Source of the DNA: CAIYYO01 sp049299895
Lineage (GTDB): Archaea; Altiarchaeota; Altiarchaeia; IMC4; QMZM01
NCBI GenBank assembly: GCA_049299895.1
Contig: JBAQYF010000021.1
Location: 62,001-126,000 of the forward strand
DNA length: 64,000 bases
Direction of reading: 5' to 3'
Under the pieces are notes generated by a model. The model had not been told where the DNA came from, ran no database searches, and was given only the letters and a program-made list of their open reading frames with translations. Position 1 is the stretch's first letter; each line of letters opens with the position of its first letter. This document shows positions 26,580-32,957 of this stretch, piece by piece. The position numbers and the translations under genes are program-made.

Positions 26580-27460
26580 AAGACCGCTGGCGCGTGATCA
26601 AAGAGGTCAAGGCCTCCGGGAACTCGGGCAGCGTGTATGTGCCCAGGGATTGGATAGGTAAATCCGTGGAGATACGCCTGTTCAACGCGGAAGAGATAGT
26701 CCTGGAGGCGCTATATCCCTACGTGGAATCCATCCTGGGTGTCTACTTATATGGTCCGCATGCGACCGGTAGAGGCTCTCCTGAACAGGACATCGACGTA
26801 CTGGTCATTTTAGAGAAGACCTTGGTAGACTTAGAGGATATCGAGGGGATCAATCTATCGGTCGTCGTACGGGACGAACTGGAGGAATATGCCCGGGCGT
26901 ATCCGGCGGACTATGCTGTCATCATGTCTGAAGCGGTGCCTTTGATGAATGCGCGGTTGTTGGAGGAGATGCGGGCCTATGAACCGGGGGATGGCGTGGA
27001 GGACGGCTTTTATGATTCCCTGGAGCGGTCTCTTGCCATTGCGAGGAGCCTTGCGAGGGAGGGAGATTATTCCAGCGCGGCGTATTCCCTGATGCAGAGA
27101 CTGAAGGACTATTCCGTGTTGTCCTCGGAGGGCAGATACAGTTACGACGCCCTGGAGGATTACGCCGCAGGGAAGGGCATAGAAAAAGAGAAATTCGGCC
27201 GGCTCTTTAAGGCTTACGAAGCGAAGATGCGCGACAACGTACCGGGCTACAAGGCAACGCCTGAAGATGTTGCCGCCCTGCTGAAGATATTGGAGGAGGT
27301 ATCCGGGAAGAAAGACGAGGTATCCGGGGATGCGTATGCGGCGGATGAACCTAATGAGGGAACGCATGATAATGAGGCTGTTGGGGGCGAGATCTCCAGG
27401 GAATACCTCCTGGATAAGGCCCGCAGGTACAAGGAGAGATACGGGGGCGGCGCTCTATGA
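26576..27460 (+). CDS. DNA-binding/nucleotidyltransferase/HEPN-like fusion protein 1
   Basis: The protein has 294 aa. Residues 8-37 resemble the DUF2080/AbrB-type fold (SGNSGSVYVPRDW), which usually binds DNA. Residues 45-145 form a minimal nucleotidyltransferase (MNT) fold: the GS motif has become G60-P61, while the acidic pair D72-I-D74 is kept. The remainder is helical, HEPN-like, with an RDN segment near residue 220 where HEPN proteins carry their conserved Arg. An acidic tail follows. The start overlaps the stop of giant gene 2 as ATGA and the stop overlaps the next start in the same way, so all three genes are one translational unit. Loss of the GS serine suggests weak or absent transferase activity. 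MNT and HEPN domains normally form toxin-antitoxin or defence pairs. Confidence 0.75.
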   Translation: MKDRWRVIKEVKASGNSGSVYVPRDWIGKSVEIRLFNAEEIVLEALYPYVESILGVYLYGPHATGRGSPEQDIDVLVILEKTLVDLEDIEGINLSVVVRDELEEYARAYPADYAVIMSEAVPLMNARLLEEMRAYEPGDGVEDGFYDSLERSLAIARSLAREGDYSSAAYSLMQRLKDYSVLSSEGRYSYDALEDYAAGKGIEKEKFGRLFKAYEAKMRDNVPGYKATPEDVAALLKILEEVSGKKDEVSGDAYAADEPNEGTHDNEAVGGEISREYLLDKARRYKERYGGGAL

Positions 27461-28218
27461 AAACAGACAGGATGGTAAAGAAGGTGATACCTTCAGGGAA
27501 TGCAGGCGGGGTGTATGTCCCGAAGAAATGGATCAATCAGTACGTCGTGGTCACTCTGTTTAGGGCCGAGGATTACGTGCTGGACGTTTTCAAGGCTCAC
27601 ATGGGCGATATTCTGGGAATCTACATGCACGGTTCGCATGCGCGTGGGGATTTTTGCCCCGGGTCAGACATAAATGTCCTCGTGGTAGCAGAAAAGGATA
27701 TTCCCTACCAGAGAAAGCCTAATCTGAATGCAGAGATTGTCCTGTTAGAAGAACTGGACGGCTATGCGCGGGCATCTCCTGTGGACTATTATTCGCTTCT
27801 GAACGAGGCGGTCCCATTGGCGGATTCAGGCCTCCTTGAGAAGATGCGCGGCTACTTCCTGGACGATGAAAAGATAAAAAAGTACTGCGGGGACGTTCGG
27901 CTCAGTTTAAAGATGCTGGACCACATGGTTTCAGAGGGCGACTACGCGGCGGCAGTTTATTCCCTTATATACCGCCTGAGAGGATTATACGTCGTGCATG
28001 CCCGCGTCAGGAAGTATACTCACAGGGGCTTTGAGGAATTCCTCTGCTCTGCCGGGCTGCCCGTGGAGGACTGCTGCAGGTTATATGATATCTACCGGGC
28101 GAAAAGAGACGACAAAAGCCCGACAGGCAAACCGGATTACTCGGATGTCGAAAACCTGCGCAGAATAACGGAAAAAACGTTGAAAGAGGTTAAAAGCATA
28201 TATCCGAAAACCGTCTGA
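27457..28218 (+). CDS. DNA-binding/nucleotidyltransferase/HEPN-like fusion protein 2
   Basis: This 253-aa paralogue of the preceding gene has the same domain order. The DUF2080/AbrB-like N-terminus (SGNAGGVYVPKKW) is followed by an MNT domain with an intact G59-S60 motif and a basic HARGD loop, then a helical HEPN-like half with the segment YRAKRDDKSP. The second metal-binding Asp is replaced (D71-I-N73). The two neighbours have therefore lost different halves of the active site. Gene order, the ATGA overlap and shared architecture indicate a co-translated pair that may form a heteromer. This is the last gene of the giant operon; an AT-rich promoter region follows. Confidence 0.75.
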   Translation: MKTDRMVKKVIPSGNAGGVYVPKKWINQYVVVTLFRAEDYVLDVFKAHMGDILGIYMHGSHARGDFCPGSDINVLVVAEKDIPYQRKPNLNAEIVLLEELDGYARASPVDYYSLLNEAVPLADSGLLEKMRGYFLDDEKIKKYCGDVRLSLKMLDHMVSEGDYAAAVYSLIYRLRGLYVVHARVRKYTHRGFEEFLCSAGLPVEDCCRLYDIYRAKRDDKSPTGKPDYSDVENLRRITEKTLKEVKSIYPKTV

Positions 28219-28318
28219 AATGGCCATTTAACATAATTTAAATTAAAAAATTATCCATTATTCTAATTATATCTATAAAATACCTATTAATTACTATAAT
28301 TATAGTTTACACAAAAAA
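28219..28318 (+). promoter_or_regulatory. AT-rich intergenic region with promoter for the membrane protein
   Basis: These 100 bp are strongly AT-rich, unlike the coding DNA on either side, and contain several TATA-like stretches, such as TATAAAATA near 28273 and TATAATTATA near 28297. They separate the giant operon from the next gene. The A-rich run just before the ATG leaves no Shine-Dalgarno site, so a leaderless or near-leaderless start is likely. Confidence 0.45.
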
Positions 28319-28948
28319 ATGGCATCTGGTTTATTGCCCGGGGGCATTGCAGACCTTGCGTCCGCGATAGGCGGTTCGGCCGTCGTGATGTTCATAATGA
28401 TGATAGGAAGCGGCATAGGGGAAGAGATAGCCAGCTTCTTTTTCGGCAGGGTAAAAGGCGGGATAGTACAGATGATATATCTCATGTTCTACATGCCCCT
28501 GTTCATCATAGGAGGATACGTCTATTCAATCCTCAAGATACCGGGAACGTCTTTAGTCGCAACGTCGCTGTTCTTCGCCTTATGGGGTGTGTTCACGGTA
28601 TTGGTCGCAAGGATGCTGATCACTGTTCTAGTAAAGATAACGAGTATCAATGTTTTCTCCTCCCCTAAAATGCCTGTGAACGGGGCCGAATTCGTAAAAT
28701 ACCTCAAAGGGAAAAGTCTCTCCGACAAGGACACTGAGGCGATACTAGTAGGTTCCTGTGATTCCGAGGGCAAGGCAAAGAAGCTTGCGCGCGGGGGCTT
28801 CGACTGGGTCGAGATATCCCCCGAGGACGTCTGCTATGAGCTTACAAAAAGGGGCTTTGACGTGCACGACGTGATGGAACTATTGACCGGCGTCTTCCGG
28901 ATGAAGCCGGAAGAAGCGGCCATGATCTGGAAGAAGGCGAGCGTATGA
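28319..28948 (+). CDS. Integral membrane protein with cytoplasmic C-terminal domain, unknown function
   Basis: The protein has 209 aa. Three hydrophobic helices are visible at about residues 15-35, 47-70 and 75-100. They are followed by a soluble, mostly helical domain of about 95 residues rich in Lys, Asp and Glu. I recognise no family. Its stop codon abuts the stop of the convergent gene at 28949 with no spacing (TGATCA), so no intergenic terminator exists between them. Confidence 0.6.
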   Translation: MASGLLPGGIADLASAIGGSAVVMFIMMIGSGIGEEIASFFFGRVKGGIVQMIYLMFYMPLFIIGGYVYSILKIPGTSLVATSLFFALWGVFTVLVARMLITVLVKITSINVFSSPKMPVNGAEFVKYLKGKSLSDKDTEAILVGSCDSEGKAKKLARGGFDWVEISPEDVCYELTKRGFDVHDVMELLTGVFRMKPEEAAMIWKKASV

Positions 28949-29722
28949 TCACTGCGGCTGCTGCTTATTTCCCCGTTTCACTACCAGGAACACGAATAAA
29001 AGGACTGCTATCGCCGCCCCGATCATGTATTTGTCCGCGGACGTTTTATTCTTTTGCGATAATACGCGCTCTTGCATGAGACCTGCCATATAGTCTCCTC
29101 CGCTCTCTATCCCGTTCATGTTGTCCGATAATATCTTCCGGACATTTGTTAGGGAGTTTCGGTAATCCGTCAGGTATTCGGATTTATTGTTTGCAGGGGT
29201 TCTTTCATAGGCCCCGGACATAAACTCTATTGCCTCCCTGTCATATCCCAGGTATTTTTGCGTATACTCCGGCGAAAGATGCACGATGCTGCCGTTGAGA
29301 TAGACCGCGGAATTCGCAAGCAATTCGCCTATCATGCGGGAATCCCTGGAGACATTCGGATCGCTCTTGGCAAATACGCCCGACAACGCATTGAAGTAAT
29401 CGGAGAACTGCATCCACTGGTCTACCGACCCCGGAGGATAGTTCTTGTGCAATATCTCTGCCTCGGAAAAGAGTGCCATAGTCTCAATGTCTGCGACAGG
29501 TCCTGTCTCGTTGTCTATCAGAATGGAGCCGCTTGGCATCAGAGTTTTTGTATAAGCCACCATATAATATGTGCGGTTCATGTACTGTATCTCTGTGACA
29601 CTGTCAATAAGCTCGTCAAAAGCCTTATATTCCGACGCCTTTTTCTGGACGGTGTCTTCTAATGCCGTGCAGGCAGACGAAAGCAGCATTATCACTACCA
29701 GAGACATGATTTTATGTTTCAT
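28949..29722 (-). CDS. Secreted, C-terminally membrane-anchored protein, unknown function
   Basis: The protein has 257 aa. An N-terminal hydrophobic segment ends in LLSSAC, which fits either a lipoprotein signal or an ordinary signal peptide. A long, mostly helical extracytoplasmic region with several N-glycosylation sequons (NRT, NET, NVS, NGS, NKS, NKT) follows. A transmembrane helix near residues 230-248 is followed by a short basic tail. The topology is that of a surface protein anchored by its C-terminus. No known domain was recognised. Confidence 0.6.
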   Translation of the reverse strand: MKHKIMSLVVIMLLSSACTALEDTVQKKASEYKAFDELIDSVTEIQYMNRTYYMVAYTKTLMPSGSILIDNETGPVADIETMALFSEAEILHKNYPPGSVDQWMQFSDYFNALSGVFAKSDPNVSRDSRMIGELLANSAVYLNGSIVHLSPEYTQKYLGYDREAIEFMSGAYERTPANNKSEYLTDYRNSLTNVRKILSDNMNGIESGGDYMAGLMQERVLSQKNKTSADKYMIGAAIAVLLFVFLVVKRGNKQQPQ

Positions 29723-29919
29723 AAAAAATGCAGAATTTACTAATTATTTAGATTACATGAATAATATTTAGAACAAAATGAGACCTTTATTATGATTTAT
29801 AGAATAATATTCCGTCAGGTTGCGGCGTCATGGGCGTATCGCAGGGAAGCAATACAGGCATACCGAATATATTATAATGATTCTTTTATTTTACCCCGTT
29901 TTCCCATATAATCTACTGG
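29723..29919. promoter_or_regulatory. Divergent intergenic region
   Basis: These 197 bp separate two outward-facing genes and must hold both promoters. TATA-like sequences include TATATTATAAT near 29869-29879, about 45 nt before the nitroreductase ATG, and AT-rich DNA just ahead of the minus-strand gene. I see no small ORF or RNA gene in it. Confidence 0.4.
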
Positions 29920-30480
29920 ATGGATAAAACAAACCCCGTCATAGACGCCATATATGCCAGACGGAGCATCAGACGCTTTCTGGATAAACCTGTTCCCCGG
30001 GAGCAGATAAAAAAACTCCTCTCCGCGGCCGTCATGTCCCCCTCGGCGATGAACCGGCAGCCCTGGAAGTTCGTCGTCATCGAGAACAAAGAAAAGATAA
30101 AGGAACTATCCAGGCACGTAAAAAAACAAATGGGACTCCTCGGATACGGCCTGCGCTTCACCGAGATAGTGAAAAGCAAGGACGACACCGTCTTCTACGG
30201 AGCGCCCCTCCTGATACTCGTATCCGCGGAAAAAAACGATCAATGGAGCCGCATAAACTGCGGGATACTCGCGCAGACATTGTTCCTTGCCGCGCATTCC
30301 CTCGGTTTGGGAAGCTGCTACATAGGATTCGCGAACTCTTTGAATGGCGATGCATCAGTCCTGGCAGATCTGTCGATCCCAAAGGACCATGAAATAATAG
30401 GGGCGCTTATCTTTGGTTATCCCTCCGAGAAGAAGGATGCGCCCGCTCGCGAGCCGCGCGTTATCAAATGGATCGAGTAA
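29920..30480 (+). CDS. Nitroreductase family FMN-dependent oxidoreductase
   Basis: The protein has 186 aa, typical of small single-domain nitroreductases. The N-terminal ARRSIRRF motif (FMN phosphate contact) and PSAMNRQPWKF motif (isoalloxazine contact) are clear. The C-terminal half has the usual GLGSCYIGF and IIGALIFGYP strands. Such enzymes reduce nitro groups, quinones or cofactor rings with NAD(P)H; the substrate cannot be read from the sequence. The last 13 bases overlap the start of the next gene, so the two are probably co-translated. Confidence 0.9.
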   Translation: MDKTNPVIDAIYARRSIRRFLDKPVPREQIKKLLSAAVMSPSAMNRQPWKFVVIENKEKIKELSRHVKKQMGLLGYGLRFTEIVKSKDDTVFYGAPLLILVSAEKNDQWSRINCGILAQTLFLAAHSLGLGSCYIGFANSLNGDASVLADLSIPKDHEIIGALIFGYPSEKKDAPAREPRVIKWIE

Positions 30481-31478
30481 AAAAAGGTGATTTTCTGGAG
30501 ACAAAATTCATATCTTTGGACAAAAAGGAATCATTTTACCAAAAAGTAGATATGCCGCGCAGGATAGTCTTCTATCCCTATTTCCATTTCCGCAATGGCG
30601 ATAGGAAGGCCCTATCCAAAAACGGCCCCGCGATTAGCGAGTCTGATACGGCTTATCGTGCGCGTCTTGCCCTGGACGGTTTTTTACTGGAGAAATTAGG
30701 CTCATTGGAAAAAGCCCTTTTCCCGGGAAAAGATGAATACGGGTTTTGGACTGCGGAATATTCCGGGGGCTATTATATCGGCCTGGGCGCAGTCAGCCTC
30801 AAAAGATTCGCGGAGCAGGAAGGAGCAATCAAGGCTTCGTATGTGGTCCTGAAAGGAGGCAACGTTCTATTCGTCGCGGATATCCACAGGGAGAACGGCG
30901 CGTTCAAAGATGCGTTCCTGGACGTCTATCTGTGCCCGGGGGACGGTTCATATTCCGCGATGCTCCAGGATGTCTCGCAGATATTGTCCTGCGCAGGCTT
31001 ATGGGCCGGAGAACTGAAAGCGGAATCCGCCGATTATTCATCAATCAAATACATATACTCTGGAGCGAATGCGGCAAAGTTCAAATCCGGAAAGAATGTG
31101 TTCCTCCCGAAGCAGGACCCGAAGCCCTTCAAGGAGCATGTAGCAGGCTGCACCTGGCATACGATAGTCGTGAATGACGACGTCGTCAACGATGGCCCAA
31201 GATTCGTTCTCCTGAAAAATTCAGGCATCAAACTAGGGAACATTATGGACGAACTGTCCAACTGGATGGTCCACCGGCGCGGAGGATTCGTCACCGGCAA
31301 GGAATTTTCCGAAGGCGACTTCCACCAGGATACTACATACATCATAAAAGAGATAGACGAATACATGCTTGGAGAAGTCGTCGTCTTAAACATAGAATGC
31401 GACACATACTCCAAGAACTTCGATCCCGGATTCGAGGACTTCCTAAAGAACCTCTCGGAAACAAGATTCACCCGATAA
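30468..31478 (+). CDS. Conserved-looking protein of unknown function, coupled to nitroreductase
   Basis: The protein has 336 aa, is soluble and has no signal peptide. The alternating strand and helix pattern is rich in Gly and aromatic residues (SGGYYIGLG, AGCTWHTIVV). I recognise no family or catalytic motif. The ATG lies inside the nitroreductase gene and its stop is 15 nt before a small ribbon-helix-helix gene, suggesting a three-gene transcript. A role beside the flavoenzyme is an inference from context only. Confidence 0.6.
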   Translation: MDRVKKGDFLETKFISLDKKESFYQKVDMPRRIVFYPYFHFRNGDRKALSKNGPAISESDTAYRARLALDGFLLEKLGSLEKALFPGKDEYGFWTAEYSGGYYIGLGAVSLKRFAEQEGAIKASYVVLKGGNVLFVADIHRENGAFKDAFLDVYLCPGDGSYSAMLQDVSQILSCAGLWAGELKAESADYSSIKYIYSGANAAKFKSGKNVFLPKQDPKPFKEHVAGCTWHTIVVNDDVVNDGPRFVLLKNSGIKLGNIMDELSNWMVHRRGGFVTGKEFSEGDFHQDTTYIIKEIDEYMLGEVVVLNIECDTYSKNFDPGFEDFLKNLSETRFTR

Positions 31479-31493
31479 AGAAAATAAAAAAAA

Positions 31494-31652
31494 ATGGCGA
31501 CACCACCTAAAGGAATGGGGAAAACAAGAGTTGAAATAATGATCGATCAGGAAACATACAAAGCCTTCGCGCATCTATGCACGAAGAAGGGCATGACGCC
31601 GAGCGTTCTCATCGAGAAATACATGAAGGAAGCGATTGCGAAAGGAGGCTGA
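31494..31652 (+). CDS. Small ribbon-helix-helix-like DNA-binding protein (52 aa)
   Basis: This short ORF encodes a 52-residue protein with a basic N-terminal strand (KTRVEIMID) followed by two helices (ETYKAFAHLCTKKG and TPSVLIEKYMKEAI). That is the pattern of CopG/Arc ribbon-helix-helix repressors, where Thr or Arg side chains of the strand contact DNA. It lies 15 nt after the preceding gene and could be the local autoregulator. No toxin gene adjoins it. Confidence 0.6.
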   Translation: MATPPKGMGKTRVEIMIDQETYKAFAHLCTKKGMTPSVLIEKYMKEAIAKGG

Positions 31653-31660
31653 TTTTTTTC
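31651..31660 (+). terminator. T-tract after the small RHH gene
   Basis: A run of seven T residues begins within the stop region of the RHH gene, consistent with an archaeal oligo-T terminator for the plus-strand transcript. The remainder of the gap up to 31855 holds only the partial repeat at 31722-31742. Confidence 0.35.
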
Positions 31661-31721
31661 CGGCAGAGGGATTGAGCTTGTGGCATAATCCCTCGCGGTG
31701 TGAACGGACGTTGACCGTTCA

Positions 31722-31742
31722 GCGATTGCAAAAGGGGGATGA
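31722..31742 (+). pseudogene. Repeated tail of the RHH gene (decayed copy)
   Basis: Bases 31722-31742 encode AIAKGG followed by TGA, the same last six residues and stop as the RHH gene that ends 90 bp upstream, with three differing bases. An in-frame stop precedes it by only a few codons and no start exists. It looks like the remnant of a second RHH gene or a short local duplication. Confidence 0.3.
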
Positions 31743-31855
31743 TTACGTTTCTTTTACATCGCTCCCATACTCCTGTCGTATCCCGGATGGCTTCAAAGCA
31801 ACCTACATACTTACCGGCAGGTTCCGGGCAGGGCTCTATATCCTGAGAACAACAC

Positions 31856-32287
31856 CTATTTCCGGGACGACTTCCATCCCGTTTCGAACATCTCCTTCAT
31901 GCATTTGACGCATCTGTCATACTCCATTGTCTCAACTTCCAGGATGCGGTCCTTCACCCACGTTATGGTATAAACCTTGTCCGCGAAATAGACTGCTCCC
32001 GTATCCGCCTCTATTCCCTTGTAGTCTTTGTAGACCCGGGACTTGGAGACTGCGATATCGCCTATCTTCTTTATCTCATCGTCCGCCGACTCGTCGACCG
32101 GCAGTATAACCTTCACGACCCTGCTTTTCAGGTGCGGGGAAAGACGTATCAAAAGAGTCCTCGGGATGGTATTTATCATAATCATCTTGGACTTTCCTAT
32201 CTTATCAACGATCGATTTTATTCCTTCCTCAGATGATCCGTATATCGTGGACATCTTCATTTCGTATCTACCTTCTAGTGCTGGCAT
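31856..32287 (-). CDS. Protein of unknown function downstream of flavodoxin
   Basis: The protein has 143 aa from the chosen ATG at 32287. A longer frame starting at 32317 exists, but an AGGTGA Shine-Dalgarno site sits 7-8 nt before the inner ATG and overlaps the stop of the flavodoxin gene, which decides the start. The N-terminal half reads as an alternating fold (SSEEGIKSIVDKIGKSKMIM). The C-terminal half has a CVKCMKEMF segment. It slightly recalls sensor domains of archaeal TrmB/Lrp-type regulators but has no DNA-binding part, so no function is assigned. Confidence 0.65.
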   Translation of the reverse strand: MPALEGRYEMKMSTIYGSSEEGIKSIVDKIGKSKMIMINTIPRTLLIRLSPHLKSRVVKVILPVDESADDEIKKIGDIAVSKSRVYKDYKGIEADTGAVYFADKVYTITWVKDRILEVETMEYDRCVKCMKEMFETGWKSSRK

Positions 32288-32294
32288 TTCTGAT

Positions 32295-32765
32295 TCACCT
32301 TTTAATCTCATCCACAAACTCTTTGACTTTGGATATTCCTTCGCCGTCGAGTTTGTCTCTTTTGTCTATTTCCATGACTGAAACGGGCTTTTTCCCGCAG
32401 ACCTTTTCCATCTCCTTGAAGGCGTTCCCGGAACCGATGCTCCCCTGGGTCGCGTAAAAAGCAACCTCTTTAAACCGCCCCCTGTGGCGGAAGAGGTATG
32501 ATCGCACGGGGCTGGAAAGACCCATGCCCCAGACGGGCGTTCCGATAATAACGAGGTCATAGCTGGCCGGGTCCTTCACGGGCTCTTTTATCTCCGCCCT
32601 CTTTTTCAGGATGCTTTCCAGGTACATTGATACGTATCCCGACACTCCGTTGCGTTCTTCCAGGTCGTATACCTCCTCCCTGTCGCATTGCAGCAGGTCG
32701 GAGACGGATTCGCCCACTTTCTGCGTCAAACCTGTTCTAGAATAATAGACAACGAGGCAATTCAT
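32295..32765 (-). CDS. Flavodoxin family protein
   Basis: The protein has 156 aa. The N-terminal VVYYSRTGLTQKV is the FMN phosphate loop of flavodoxins. The segments DLVIIGTPVWGMGLSSPVR and FYATQGSIGSG correspond to the 60s and 90s loops that pack on the flavin ring. It is a one-domain electron carrier or small quinone/flavin reductase; the partner is unknown. It is first of two genes on the minus strand. The ATG follows an AT-rich promoter closely, so the mRNA is probably leaderless. Confidence 0.85.
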   Translation of the reverse strand: MNCLVVYYSRTGLTQKVGESVSDLLQCDREEVYDLEERNGVSGYVSMYLESILKKRAEIKEPVKDPASYDLVIIGTPVWGMGLSSPVRSYLFRHRGRFKEVAFYATQGSIGSGNAFKEMEKVCGKKPVSVMEIDKRDKLDGEGISKVKEFVDEIKR

Positions 32766-32957
32766 TTTTTATATGTTAATTATATGACTATAGGGGTTTA
32801 TTTACTTTTCCTTTTTATTCCCCGTAATCGGCAGATAATATTTCCAGTGCAGGGCGCAAAAGAAAACGAGAACGCAGGCAAAAACATATTACATTTTTTT
32901 CATGCTCTCTTCTTATTTTATTGGATTAGAGCCAATTATTTACTAATCTCTCTTTCC
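32766..32957. promoter_or_regulatory. Divergent promoter region between flavodoxin and helicase genes
   Basis: The frame of the helicase remains open through this region and even into the flavodoxin gene, but the helicase family begins near the ATG at 32958. The AT-rich stretch near 32910-32945 is the likely promoter of the helicase, and the stretch near 32770-32790 that of the flavodoxin. No separate gene is seen here. Confidence 0.45.

Noticed and set aside
32688..32957. N-terminal extension of the XPD-like helicase
   Set aside because: The frame is open upstream but overlaps the flavodoxin start and shows no family similarity. The helicase begins properly at ATG 32958 behind an AT-rich promoter.
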